Source: Papaver somniferum (taxonomy: Eukaryota > Streptophyta > Magnoliopsida > Ranunculales > Papaveraceae). Taken from it: DNA of 64,000 bases. The position numbers were made by a program, and so were the translations under genes. Position 1 is the stretch's first letter. The number at the start of each line of letters is the position of its first letter. Positions 1 to 10,990 of the stretch are shown one piece after another. The stretch lies in NCBI RefSeq assembly GCF_003573695.1, contig NC_039362.1:5990088-6054087 (forward strand). Direction: 5' to 3'. The notes beneath the pieces were generated by a model. That model was not told where the DNA came from and searched no databases. It saw only the letters and a list, made by a program, of their open reading frames with translations.

Positions 1-632
1 AATTTCTTGCGTAAACTTCCTCCCTACACACTCCAAATCGATTCTTCACGACCCAAAGTGATGCTCGAGCCATTCCACATCATCAGAACACGTCCATAAC
101 TCTCCATGACGCGTGATTATCATCCTCCAGTGCATGCTTGCCCTGTTTTGAACTCGAGAATCAAAACACGTATTCCAGCCAAATTTGATCGAAACCACCA
201 CCCAAACTTTGTTCCTTATGCCAAATCACATCTTTCTGCCAATTTTCAGCGATTGAATCGCACTCTAACCCATTCATTTTGACAATCAAAATTCTGCCAG
301 TTGAAAACTTCATTTCCCGCCAAAAACACAAATTCAAATTGTTGAAGAAGGTGCCCCTTATCCAGAGTGCTGGGGTGCGAATATCAATTGGGTGGAAATA
401 GTAATTTTTCCGGGTTCCTCCGGGACATTTATGGGACGCTTCCGGTGCATTTCTGGGGTGTCTACGGTACATTTCTCCGGGGTGTAAAACACTGCTTTTT
501 GAGCCCATTTCGCCGCAAGGGCTTATTTCTCTAAAATTTCCTACAAGAACACAAAATAACACAATAAGTACTTAATCGAGTCTAACAAAACAGAACATTG
601 AGAACAAAATAGACACATAAATGCGTCTATCA
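1..632 (-). mobile_element. Athila-type LTR fragment, reverse orientation, cut by window edge
   Basis: Read on the minus strand from 632, this begins TGATAGACGCATTTATGTGT, the same start as the LTRs at 20248, 28355 (reverse) and 34602. It shares further landmarks with them, including the stretch around 'GAGAAATAAGC..TTGCGGCGAAAT'. Beyond about 150 bp it diverges, so it is a related subfamily rather than a close copy. The lower end is outside the window, so I cannot tell a solo LTR from part of a full element. It interrupts the PMD-type coding fragment that starts at 633. The 133-codon open frame inside it is chance LTR sequence. Confidence 0.75.
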
Positions 633-1279
633 TCTGGGGAGAGAGAAAACATAGAGTCTATGGATGTAACTGATGACAGAGACAACCATGCTGACGAGGA
701 CTCCACAAACTCTGCATGTGTTGATCCTAAGGTTCCTGTTCATGCGTACCCAAAGGCCGAACTTCCGTTCGATAATCCCATGATCAACGTTTGTCCATAC
801 ATTAAAATAATCGTTGGTTTCATCGTCCCCAAGTGTTATTTATCTATCTACACCAATATTTAGAAGAGGTATGGACACATTGATACTACTAAGGTATGAA
901 GAGGTTTTATGCCAACTTTATTGACTACCGTCGCTGGATTATTGCCCATCATTGAAGAAATGAACAAGATAAATCTGCGAGATGTCAAGAACCATGAATT
1001 GCACAGATGGGATGACATGATTTCAAACTGTGAGGCTTTACGGTTCAACATAGGCTGGTTTGGTCGTCGACTTGAAGTGATCAAGATTGACAGCGCGCCT
1101 GCTGCTGCTAATGTGATTTCTGGTAGGATTGCCATCATGGAAGATGGGAAAGCACTTTCCCTGGAGTCGGCGAGAGTTGAGAAATCAGTATAAGACTTGA
1201 AAGTGAAGACCGAGAACTTTCAAAAGAGACTTGAAATGACTTTTATCAAGAATTATTTGTTTTTGGATGATTTGCTCTG
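633..1279 (+). pseudogene. PMD-type protein, C-terminal fragment (retrotransposon-borne)
   Basis: The open frames 621-863 and 909-1193, joined by a few stops, resemble the C-terminal part of the protein encoded at 17820-18554 on the minus strand. Shared features are a short segment ending 'PF-(D/E)-..P', the pattern W(E/D)..I..a..l.F.(I/V)GW(L/F)G..L..(V)K, and then a charged, coiled-coil-like tail. The tail continues past the stop near 1191 (LKVKTENFQKRLE) to a stop at about 1279. Proteins with such tails in plants carry the plant mobile domain (PF10536-like), but the domain core is not in this fragment, so that part is inferred from the second copy. The 5' part is cut off by the LTR ending at 632. 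It lies tail to tail with the integrase of the minus-strand Gypsy element. Confidence 0.6.
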
Positions 1280-1439
1280 AATGAGCATTTGAGAGAGATT
1301 TTTGTAGATTTGTGAATTTGAATAAACTAGGATGATTAGAGGAATTTTGCGAGATTTATGAAACATATTTTGAATTTCGAATAAATGAGCATACTGCATA
1401 ATATTTTGGAGAAATAGGAATTACATTTTAACACATGAT

Positions 1440-2553
1440 TGTTTGCTGCTCATTCAAGTGTAATATTCCTTGAGCCATTTGCCATTGATGATGTTTCCTT
1501 CAACTCCTCCATTAACAGCTAGAATTTTGTAACATATGGTCCTTCCCATTTTTGAGAGAACTTGGGAGCGGACATATCTTGTTGAATATGCTTTGCTGTT
1601 TTCAGGACCGAATCTCGTACTTGGAATGTTCGGGGTCTTACCATTTTGTCGTATGATCTGGAAATCCTTTGTTTATAGGATTCCACATATTTTCTACTTT
1701 GGCCCTCCTTGACTCGAGCATGTCTAATTAATCAATCCTTGAATACACTTCACCTTCATCCCGTTGAACATTCACTGGCTCTTGTAATCCTCACAAAAGG
1801 AATCTTGATCTCAGCTGGGAGTATATCATTAGCAACATAAACGAGAAAATATGGTGAAGTCCCGATTGAGATTCTTGGTGCGGTTATATAATCCCATAAA
1901 GACATGGGTAGTTATTCATGCCATGTTCGAGGGTTATCATGAACTGTTCGACTGAGAATCCGGATCAAAGTCTTGTTGGTACTCTTCTCTTGTCTGCTTC
2001 CTTGGGGGTAGTAAGGTGTAGATAAAATCTGTTTGATGCCATACTCTTCAAGTAATTATTTCACATGTTTGTTAGCGAAAGGGGTTCCATTGTCCGTGAT
2101 GAGATGCTTTGGAACACCAAATCCGCATATGATATGTTCTTTGATGAAGGCCGCAATCGTGATTTCATTGGTGCTTCGAAGAGGGATAACTTCAACCCAT
2201 TTGGTGAAATATTCAGTTGTCGTGATGATATACTCATGTTGCTTTGAGGACTCAGGGTTGATCTTTACGATGATGTCCAGTCCCAAGCTATAGAAAAGCC
2301 ATGGACTGCTCACAGAATGTAATGGGAGACAAGGAGTGTGGATGAGATTACCATGAACTTGACATTGATGACATCTCTGAACGTAGGTGTTTGCATAGTC
2401 TTCCATGGTCGGCCAATAATATTTCTCATGGATCTGGAGAAATAATTTTTTATTCCCCTGATATTCTCTTTCGTGCATCTCCTTCAGAATTGTAAGAATC
2501 TCATGACCGGCTAAGCATCTCAGAAAGTTTCCAGCAAAAATTTTGCTATACAA
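1440..2553 (-). pseudogene. Tat integrase (zinc-binding and catalytic core)
   Basis: The frame 2553-2056 encodes an integrase. It has an H..H....CHQC zinc-binding region (GHEIL...HEREY...CHQCQ) followed by the retroviral integrase core, with the first catalytic Asp in 'LGLDII' and the second in 'ITDNGTPFANK'. The motif 'TEYFTKWVEVIPLR' is characteristic of plant Gypsy integrases. The segment 2055-1440 continues in other frames and should contain the catalytic Glu and the C-terminal part, but it is badly broken. In an active element this enzyme would insert the cDNA into chromosomal DNA. Confidence 0.85.
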
Positions 2554-2604
2554 AATGCCTTCCAGATAAACAAAACGATTGGCCTTCTGTGTGAGTTTGA
2601 CTAC

Positions 2605-3075
2605 TTATTTCTTTTTTGACAGTAAAGTGTTGTCACGAAAGTATTTGATGTAAGGTTTTCTCCAGTCCCCAGTGTGATGAGTTGTCAGAATTTCTAAGTG
2701 ATGAGGAGGTGTCTGACAGTTCGGACAGGACCCCGGCAACATTCTTGCTTGAGCTTCCATGGAAGGCAAATAGTACCCGAGTCTTTGGAGCCTTCTGTAA
2801 AGTGTGATCACTAGTGTTTTCCCGCATATTTTCTCATGTATGCATTTGAGATGCTCGCTCGCTTCCTCATCTCCAAGGCACCGTGATAAGGATCCGTCAA
2901 GATTGCGATAATACAATGCTCCGTGTATCATAAAAAAGTTCTTAAACTCCTTGAGGATAATTTTCCCTTCCGTGAGAGAACTACTCAGTTCATGAATGAT
3001 GGGTGTCCGCCATTCGTTCGCTCGAGCGTATTCAACTTGAGCAAGCCATGTTGATGATACATAACGTCTTTGCAC
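2605..3075 (-). pseudogene. Upstream zinc-binding (first H2C2-like) segment of the pol polyprotein
   Basis: This 156-codon frame lies between the RNase H and the integrase. It contains a first H2C2-like unit (IHEKICG ... LYRRLQRLGYY ... CPNC), while a second stands directly before the integrase core. Two successive units of this type are, as far as I recall, a habit of some plant Tat-group polyproteins rather than a rearrangement peculiar to this copy. The linker 'GDWRKPYIKY' joins it to the integrase frame. Confidence 0.7.
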
Positions 3076-3249
3076 AATGATGGATTTCTATGACCCTTAG
3101 AATTTTAGTTTGGATACGAGGTTTGCTACACAATCATCATGTATGTTATTGGTCCGACCAGTGTGGACAATAGTTGCGTCAGCAAAATGAGCCAGTAATC
3201 GTTGTGCTTCGTCCCTAAATGGAGCAAGTGTCATTTCTTTGAGAGAGTA

Positions 3250-3552
3250 CACGCCATTCATTTGATTGACCAGCAACTTTGAATCTAACCTTATCTACAG
3301 GTTCATCGCTCCTGCTTTCTTGGCCAATGATAACCCCAGGAGGAAAGTTTCATACTCTGCCGAATTGTTGGTGCATTGGAAATCTAGTTTGAACGAATGT
3401 GAGAAGACTTCACCGGACAGGGATACTAGTACGATGCCCGCTCCACCATTGTCATTGCTTGGAATGGAGGATCCATCAAAGGAAAACAACCATGTTTCTT
3501 CTTGAATGATCGAGATTTCTGGAAATTCACCGGGCACTTCCTCATGTAGCAT
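3250..3552 (-). pseudogene. Archaeal-like RNase H (second RNase H) of the Tat element
   Basis: The frame 3552-3295 reads FSFDGSS...GGAGIVL, then KLDFQCTNNSAEYE, then LLGL..A. The catalytic Asp (FDGSS) and Glu (AEYE) of the RNase H fold are both visible. The TNN.AEYE version is the second RNase H of Tat-lineage elements. It stands between the canonical RT/RNase H segment above 3562 and the integrase zinc-binding segment below 3075, the order expected for that lineage. Confidence 0.85.
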
Positions 3553-3561
3553 TGTGATGCC

Positions 3562-4690
3562 TTATCCAGGAAAGGCATCTCGTAGATCTGCAAATTCTTT
3601 TCCTTTGATTTCTCTAGGTGGGATGCATGCTATATCAAATTCCAACATCTGAAGTATCCACTTTGCCAGTCTTCCAATCAGAGCAGGTTTTGACGACAAG
3701 AATTTTATAGGATCCGCTTTAGCAACAAGCACGTCTTTGTTAGACACTAGATAATATCTAAATTTTTGGATCGCATGAACCAATGCTAGTCAGGACCTTT
3801 CATATTTTCGGTATCCAAGTTAAGCGTCTCTCATCGTACGACTGAAGTAATAGATCGTACGTTCGATGCCTTCTTCATCTTCTTAAGCGAGAAGTGCTCC
3901 AATAGCGACATCAATGGAAGCTGTGTAAAATATTAATAGTCTTCCTTGCACCGGAGATTTCATGACAGCAGGTGATAACAATATCTGCTGTATTTTTTAG
4001 AATGCCTCTTATTGGACAATCGTCCATGTAAAGCTTGCTCCTTTCTTCAGCAGATGAGTGAACGAGGCAATGAGTTAAGCCAAACCAGGAATGAAACGAT
4101 GAATATAGTTTACCTTGGTGTGTGGAGGAGGCATGGTAGTAATGGTTTTTGCCTTGTCTGGATCGACCTTGATTCCTTTTGCAGTGACTAGGAATCCTAG
4201 AAACTTCCCGGAAGAAACACAAAAAGCATTATTTAGGGGATTCATCTTTAACTTATATTCTCTGCATCTTTCGAAAACTTGCCTTAGAACTTCCTGGTGG
4301 GATGCTCGAGTCTTCGATTTCACCACTGCATCATCGACATAGTCCTCCACCTGTTTGTGCATCATGTCGTGGAATATTGCAGTCATGGCTTGTTGATAAG
4401 TGGCTCATGCATTCTTCAGGACGAAAGGAATTACCGTGTAGTGAAAGTTTCCAATGGGAGTCCGGAACGCAGCCTTGTTAGCATCATGTTCATACATCTT
4501 TATTTGGTTTTATCCACTATAACCATCCATGAATGAGAAAATGTCATGACCACTGATTGCATCGACGAGCATATCAATGTTGGGCAAAGGAAAGTCGTCT
4601 TTCGGGCAACATTTGTTCAGGTTCCTGAAATCCACACAACATCGAATTTGGCCATTTTTCTTCTTAGATGGGACAATGTTTTCCAGCCAT
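3562..4690 (-). pseudogene. Reverse transcriptase and connection/RNase H of the Tat element
   Basis: On the minus strand the RT reads from about 4690: VDFRNLNKCCPKDDFPLP, then D(M)LVDAISG...FSFMDGYSG, then the active-site YVDD (frame 4386-4075), then MPPP..., and on to IHRFIPGLA. A further segment at 3783-3562 (MVHAIQKFRYYLVSN...FLLSSKPALIGRLAKW-like) belongs to the connection/RNase H region. At least one nonsense codon follows DGYSG, and there are frame changes near 4386 and 4075. Order and motifs leave little doubt about identity, and the copy is dead. Confidence 0.88.
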
Positions 4691-5128
4691 GTTGTATGTT
4701 GAATGGGTTTGATGAATAATGTTGTTAGTAGTTTATGGATCTGGACTTTGATTTATTCTTCGACATCATGCCTGAACTGCCTAGGTAGTTGTTTGACAGG
4801 TTTGGAACCAGGAGTAATGTGCAGATGACGAGTGGCTAATTTGTCATCTAGGCCAGACATTTCTTCATATGTCCAGGCGAAGATATCCTGATATTCCTTC
4901 AACAGACTTAACAACCCTTCTTGTTCCTCCGGTAGAGAGCAGGGATGATTAATATTGGTCCCGGGTATTTATTTTTCCCGATGTTGATAGTCTCGAGATC
5001 TTCAGTGGTGGAGTCCGTGCTATATTGTAGCTGTCTTGGTGAATCTTGAATCTCTTCATCAGGTAATTGCTCGCTTTGACATGATTCTCCAGGGCGAGGA
5101 GACTTTTCATTAATCTCCCTGTTAATTG

Positions 5129-5764
5129 CTAATTTTTGTGTCGAAGGTAAATGACTCTTTCCGCATCGTAACTGGTTATAAAGTTAGATTTCTTATGAGT
5201 TATACCTTGGCTCTTGCGACGCTTGAGCGGTGTGGTAGGTGATTTGATTGATTTAACACTAGAATATGACGGTTTCTTGACGACATTCTCGATTGATTTC
5301 CAGCTTGGGAGTGGAACACTACAGATCTTGCTCGGATGTTCGGGGATGCTTTTTGGTGGTTCTAGGAATTCAGCATCATGAACCGGAGCACGAGGAGAAA
5401 TCGGCGCTGCTATGCAGACGATCTTGTTTTTGATCAAGGCTTTCATACATTGATGATAAGTCGACGGAACGACTTTGTTATCATGGAACCATGGTCATCC
5501 GAGTATCATGTGGTAATCATGATCTTTCTCAATCACATGAAATTTGGCAGTTGACTGAATAGGTCCCACCTTCAGATTGACATATACGTACCCATATGTA
5601 TGACTCTGGCTTCCTTCAAAACCTGTCATCAGTATGGGTTGATGAACGATTTTGATTTGTTGAACTTTGGCTTCCTTGAGGATCTTTATAGTGATGATAT
5701 TTGTAGAAGCGCCGGTATCGACAAGAGCTCTCTTGAACTCATGGTCTCTGATGGAAGAAGTCAC
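5129..5764 (-). pseudogene. Aspartic protease region of the Tat element
   Basis: The frame 5764-5495 contains the retropepsin active-site motif DTGAS (ALVDTGASTNII) and ends with the conserved 'HMILG'-type tail (YHMILG). A second frame, 5446-5129, represents the protease-RT linker. In a live element this enzyme would cut the polyprotein into gag, RT and integrase. The frames are not continuous, so the copy is decayed. Confidence 0.85.
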
Positions 5765-6053
5765 GAATAAGGACCAGTTATGTCCTTCTTATGCCATTCG
5801 ATCTTCCTCAGTAAAAGTAATATTGTTTATTAAATGTTCAGGCATCAATGTCACTTCTTCAGCTACTAGGGATGACCGAATTATCTGCACATCAGATGAT
5901 AATCGGTTGAGTGCAGTAAACGTGTTCATGCGCTGCTCCCTGGAGAAGTTCAAGAGTTCACATAAGTTTTAGAACAAATGTGCAACCTACTGATCCACCG
6001 GTTTCTCATAAGTATAAAAATTATTAGCTTGAGGATGATCATTAGTTGAAGAG

Positions 6054-6344
6054 TTAACCCTCAGTGCTGGAATTTCTAAAACAAAGACCCCCCCTCAAAT
6101 CTGACGTTAACTTTATGAGAAAGTCGAGTATGTTGTTTATTGTTTCCCTCATCAGGTCCATGTTCCTTGATCGTATCGTTTGCATCCGTGCCAACTCGAC
6201 CAAAGTTATGGCTTCTCCATTGATCGTGTCGTTGGACGGAACGTTGGAGGGAGGAACATCACCGTTTGAAGGATTCTGACTGAAGTTTGGAGTAGTTGAA
6301 TTAGAGCTAAGACCGACCATCTTTGTGATAGTTTGAGATTCCAA
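6054..6344 (-). pseudogene. N-terminal gag fragment of the Tat element
   Basis: This 96-codon frame begins MESQTITKMVGL and is rich in Asn, Ser and Pro. It stands at the 5' end of the minus-strand element, upstream of the protease. Only its position and composition support a gag call; no zinc knuckle was seen in this piece. The rest of gag, expected between 5770 and 6050, is broken into short frames. Confidence 0.5.
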
Positions 6345-6350
6345 CCGAGA

Positions 6351-7860
6351 TATTAATATCCTACAATGCTCTCCAATCTGTATAGAGGAAAACGATTTTC
6401 TGGTTTTTTAGGAAGTGAAGAGGTCACCATGCGGAAGAGAGTCCTCGAATCGAGCAAACATCCCAACCTCACACACATGTAATTCAAAGGGAGTTCTTAG
6501 ATTCGACAGATCAATCTATAGGACTTTGGATTAAACCAAGACAATGGCCGTTCCAGAGTCAATTCGGTCACAAAGAGGGAGATGAGTTGATCTGTAGGAG
6601 GGAAGCTAAGAAGTATGTGGGATCAATGACGATCAAGGATTTTGGATGCATTGAATATTTCTTCAAGTATGTGAATAAGTTTGAACGATTGAGATAATAT
6701 TGCTCACATGATGATTCTTGGTTAGACGATGGATTGTCTGTTGAATATCTCTTGATTTTCGTGTCCCCTTCAATCATGGATTTAGAGACTTATTTATATT
6801 TTTAGAATTATAAACATCTTGATCCCATTAAGTGTGACGGTTTATTGAGTGAAAGATTTGGAAAGTGGAAATCATGTGTTAAACAGTTCCAGGTCGTGCG
6901 AAGACTTGGTTGATTGTTCACCCATTACTTTGCTAGCTCCCTCAACAGCTTGCACGACTTAATCACACTTCTCATCGTGTTGTATGACATAAAACCAAAA
7001 CCATAAATGATATCCCCCGTTTGATGTGATTGATATCTCACGAACGTGGAGTCTGCAAAGCAGACCTGTATTTGATTAGTCAGTCGTTGAATCGATTATA
7101 CAGTGAGTATAAGTTTTGTTGAATTGAGCATGTATGACGAATGCTCAGTGATTCATGGATTGAACATGTCACGTATAGTTTATAAATGAATGATGTTGAT
7201 GGTTTGAGAAAGTATTGCTTATTTGATGAATTTACTAAATATTGATAGTTGGATCAATATTCGAGCAATTGAGCAAGTATTGCTCATTTGATGAATTATT
7301 TGTAGCGTGACCAAATGAAATATTAATTATAATAATGGTAAGGACCGAATCTTATATAATTAATATGTATGTTGATTGCTGGATCAACATAAAATTATTA
7401 GTGTTTGAACCTGCTCAGAATTATGATTTGTGGAGCGTTTATTCGAAACCCTAATTTTTGATCAATCGTTCGTCGATTGATGAATTACTGAAAATAGGCC
7501 ACTGGGTAAATGAGGGAATGACCACCTGAGATGAATAATGACCATGTGGTATCTACTCGAGTGAGCGTGCACCAGATTCCTTGACCGGTTGGTGAAAGAA
7601 TGTTCAAACGCGGGTGTTGATGATTTATAAGAATAACGCTCGTCTGAGCATTAGGTGATAAAACCTATATATGAAGAAGTGAAGGACAGACCAAGGGGTC
7701 ATGAGACCGTCCCTTGGTGGTCTTGGGACCAGATGATGGTCGTTCGAGCAAATTCTAAGTTGGTTGGAAAGAGTTTGGACCCAATATGAGCAATTATGAG
7801 TAATTGAACAAATTAGGTAAAAATGCTGAAGATGCATGGGACCGGATCCTTGGAAGACAC
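6351..7860. other. Non-coding stretch upstream of the minus-strand Tat gag
   Basis: There is no supported gene. Related short phrases recur around 'GAGCAAGTATTGCTCATTTG' (near 7205-7290), as in diverged retrotransposon LTR or leader sequence. It probably holds the 5' LTR and leader of the minus-strand Tat element, but I could not find a second copy to fix LTR borders. Confidence 0.4.
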
Positions 7861-7865
7861 GGTCA

Positions 7866-7927
7866 CTATGGTGATGCGGGAATGCTATATTGACTTGGTC
7901 AGTAAATATAGCATGCCCGCATCACCA
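7866..7927. repeat. Long inverted repeat (hairpin)
   Basis: The arm ATGGTGATGCGGGAATGCTA is followed after a short spacer by its near-perfect reverse complement (TAGCATGCCCGCATCACCAT). The arms are about 28 bp with three or four mismatches and a loop of only a few bases. It lies between the minus-strand Tat element and the tandem-repeat block. Confidence 0.85.
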
Positions 7928-8029
7928 TATTGTCCTTGTCTCAGTCCTGAGAATTTTCGTATTGTCTGATGCGTGTTTGAGCAACATTTGAGAAAATATT
8001 GAAGAAATCGGGGTTTCATTCAAACTGAG

Positions 8030-8725
8030 GCATTTCATAAGATCAAGGAAATAAATAATAATAAAATAAGGAATTAGAAAGTTTGGAACATATACGTCTA
8101 GGGCATGGTCGGCCGTCTAGTTGGCCCGGTCCCGTGACACTTTCCCTAATTTTATATTGTTTTCACGATGCGGAGGAAATCTCATGAAACCAAGGAGTTT
8201 TCCGAGATCAAGGAGTTTACATGAGATGGAGAAGATAATATTAATAATATAATAAATTATAAGGTGTGGGACTGGGTACGGCTAGGGCATGGACGACTGG
8301 ATAGTAGGAGACGTCCCGCGACACCTTCCCTAATTTTACATTATTCCCACGATGCGGAGGAAATCTCATGAAACCAAGGAGTTTGTTGAAACTATGGAAT
8401 TTCCATGAGATGAGGGAAAAAATTATAAAATAAATGATTGGAAAGTATGGTACCGGCCACGGCTAGGGCATGGCCGTCCGGCCAGTTGGCCTTGTCCCAT
8501 GACACTTTCCCTAATTTTATATTATTTTCATGATTTGAGGAAAAATATGGAGAAACCGTGAGTTTTGCTCAAACAAGGAAAGTTGACTGAATCAAGGAGT
8601 TTTCATGAGTTCATGAAAATAATAAAATAAGAAAAAATAATGGAAGAGGCGTGGGGACCGGCCACGGCTAGGGCATGGCCAGCCGACCGACACGGTCCCT
8701 AGACGCCTCTTTATTATTTTAATAT
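8030..8725. repeat. Tandem array, about 180-205 bp unit, 4 copies
   Basis: The phrase 'GGCTAGGGCATGG' (first copy 'GTCTAGGGCATGG') recurs at about 8100, 8280, 8458 and 8663. It is each time followed by a GGTCCC/GTCCC phrase, 'ACACTTTCCCTAATTTTA' or a variant, and 'GATGCGGAGGAAATCTCATG' or a variant. Copies differ by many substitutions and small indels, so the array is old. Arrays of this size are common in the untranslated parts of Tat/Ogre-type elements. Confidence 0.85.
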
Positions 8726-8924
8726 TATTATTTTCTCTCTCCTATTTTGTGTCGAATTCCTCGTTTTTCCATACTTTTAATGCTCGTTCGTGCATCATTG
8801 TCGAGTACACTTGCACCATTTTCTTGGGGCTTACTCAGTGATGGTCCAGATGCCCGATTGTTGAGTATTTATTACTAATTCGTGAAATTCAGCGGAGAAC
8901 GATCATGAAACTGAGTAATAAAGA

Positions 8925-9205
8925 TGAGTAGTTATTTATTACCAATCTATAGGATCAGCCGTGGATTCGACTATGGATATAGAATAATAAAATGAGTGAT
9001 TATTTATTATCAATCCATATGAACAGTTGTGGATTCGACCATGGATTCAGAATAATAAAATGAGTAGTTATATTACTATTCCATGGGATCAGCCGTGGAT
9101 TCGACCATAAAATCGGAGTAATGAGATGAGTAATTATCTATTACCATTCCATGGGATCAGCCGTGGATTCGACCATGGAATCAGAGTAATGAGATAAATA
9201 AATTA
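8925..9205. repeat. Tandem array, about 71-bp unit, 4 copies
   Basis: Units contain 'GATCAGCCGTGGATTCGACC' (or close variants) and 'AATAATAAAATGAGT' or 'AGTAATGAGATGAGT'. They start near 8930, 9000, 9070 and 9140. It directly follows the larger array and belongs to the same non-coding block. Confidence 0.85.
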
Positions 9206-9289
9206 TCTTCTAGGAATTCAGTAGTGAATGTCACGGTAAAACTAATCTATTGTAGAAGGGATATTAGCCTGTTGGAGCGTCATACCCGT

Positions 9290-9640
9290 TCTGAGAAGTG
9301 CATAGTCAGGGAACAACGAGTGTTGCCGACGTCATGAAGGCATTTATCCCTACAACAAACAATTATGTCCATAGAGACGCCTAAATCTATACACGGTCTC
9401 TCTACATAGTCAGGGAACTACGAGTGTCGCCGACGTCCTGAATGTGTTAAGCCCTCTAACAAACAATTATGTCCATAGAACCGCCCAATCATTCTTCTAT
9501 GTAGAGGCGGGTCTCTCTATGTATTCAGGGAACATCGAGTGTCACCGACGTCCTAAAGGCGTTGATCCCTCCAGTAAACAATTATGTCTAGAGATACGCC
9601 CAATTATGTTATTCTACATAGAGGTCATGATGAAATGTGA
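9290..9640. repeat. Tandem array, about 115-bp unit, 3 copies
   Basis: The phrase 'AGTCAGGGAAC..CGAGTGT' (third copy ATTCAGGG) is followed by 'CCGACGTC' and 'AACAAACAATTATGTCCATAG' variants in three successive units near 9305, 9408 and 9520. The 83-codon frame through it (9444-9695) is an accident of the repeat. Confidence 0.85.
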
Positions 9641-9886
9641 GGCATCTAACGCTCAGGGGAGGCCCTTTAAGAAACCTATTCATCATGGCTCGTAAAATAT
9701 GAATCATCACATTCATTCCTAAAGACGTGTCAGAAACATGCAGTATCATGATTTTACAATTTTGTCCTTTGTCGAAAATCCACCATCAACAACAGGAATT
9801 CAGAGAGGCGCTAGGGAAAAGTAACCGACCATAATCAAAGGGATAAAATGAGTTGGATACTGGTTCATTTTACAATCGACCCAATA

Positions 9887-9899
9887 GTCAGGGGACTAA
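9887..9899 (+). other. Polypurine-tract-like motif next to LTR
   Basis: The bases AGTCAGGGGACTAA stand directly before the LTR that starts at 9900. Plant Tat elements commonly have a G-rich 'CAGGGGGACT' type tract at the internal/3' LTR border. This suggests that 9900-10272 is the 3' LTR of a plus-strand element whose body lies to the left. Confidence 0.5.
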
Positions 9900-10272
9900 T
9901 GTTGATACATGAAAAATATTACCCCCTAATAGGGATAGGTAACCCCTAAGGGGATGCTAAACCTAATATGAAACAAAGAGGACTTTGGGACAAAGGCCCA
10001 AGTCCACTAAGGAGTATCCACAAGTAGGAAAGGATAAGGAAGGAATTAAAGTAAAAGAAAGAGGTTGTATTATAGAAGGGATGACATTAGTGGTAATTAA
10101 GGAGGTTTAGGACATATGTGGCATGATGTCATAAAAGGAAGGGATTTTGGGAAAGTCTATAAAAGGGACATAGTACAATGGAAAGTGAGCTCTCTCTTAC
10201 CATTCCTAGAAAGTGTTGTCATTAGGTCTGACTAGTACGGGTAGAACAAAAACCACATTTCACCCTTCAACA
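9900..10272 (+). mobile_element. Tat-type LTR (copy A), 373 bp
   Basis: It begins TGTTGATACATGAAAAATA and ends CACCCTTCAACA. It aligns along its whole length with the split LTR 10991-11286/14871-14949 and with 36034-36287. A TATA-like TATAAAAGG near 10158 and the shared block 'CTCTCTTACCATTCCTAG' further on give a plus-strand orientation. Its partner LTR is not in the window. It is more diverged from the other two copies than they are from each other, so it belongs to a separate insertion. Confidence 0.8.
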
Positions 10273-10990
10273 ATTGTTATTACAGGGAGATTGATATGAT
10301 GGTTGAGACAGGAGGATGTTGTTGATGTTGTTTGTGTTTACTTAGAGAGATAAAAAAAAAGAGATGAAGTTGGATGTCTAGTTGAGGTTTTAAATTGAAG
10401 ATGCTATGGGTTGTTCTGTTATCTACAGGTTAGGGTTTTGATTGAAGATGAAGATGTGCATGGATTTGTTAGGGTATGTTACAGAGATGAACCTAGGGTA
10501 TGAACTGGTAGTAATGAACAGCTGAAAATGAACTACTTTTGGTGAACTAGAGATGAACTACTTTTGGTGATTTAGAGATGAACTACTTTTGGTGAAAATG
10601 AACAGCTGAAAATGAACAGATGAAGATGGGTTTCTGAATAATGAGAAAGGGGATCTGGTTCTTGGGTCGATGGATTTTGAATCTCAACAAGGAATGATTC
10701 TGGTACTAGTTCCTCTGGTGATGAAGTGGTGGTGCTAGTATTGCTCATGGTGGTGATGCTGGATTTGTGTTGATATTTTGAAGCAGGAACAAAGATGATG
10801 TTTTTGATTTGATGTTGCTGATATAGGTGGTTACAGAATTCAGGTTAAGTTGTTGGTGGTTTGGCATTGCAGGTTATAATGTATTACTTGTTACCTTACT
10901 GTCGCATAAGCAATGGCCCAGAATTCAGTTGGTGGTCGATGTAAATGTGGGGTCTTATTGAAGTTACAGAAGATGATGCAAAAAGAACAG
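10273..10990. other. Old sequence between two Tat elements; no gene
   Basis: No coding frame is supported. It contains a short tandem repeat around 'ATGAACTACTTTTGGTGA' (three copies, 10527-10605). It appears to be the left part of the sequence into which the large Tat element inserted, its right part resuming at 36288. Both flanks share the same GATG- and GTTG-rich character. Confidence 0.45.

Larger units (their letters stand above)
1440..6350 (-). mobile_element. Tat-type Ty3/Gypsy gag-pol remnant
   Basis: On the minus strand, pieces occur in the order gag, protease, reverse transcriptase, RNase H, archaeal-like RNase H, double zinc-binding region, integrase. Many stops and frameshifts break the reading frame. 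The second RNase H with a TNN(S)AEYE motif is typical of the Tat clade. No flanking minus-strand LTR pair could be defined: one end is outside the window and the other is lost in the repeat-rich 6.4-9.9 kb stretch. The element is not functional. The parts are given as separate entries below. Confidence 0.85.

Noticed and set aside
161..562. A 133-codon minus-strand gene
   Set aside because: It lies in an Athila-type LTR; the matching part of other LTR copies has no conserved reading frame.
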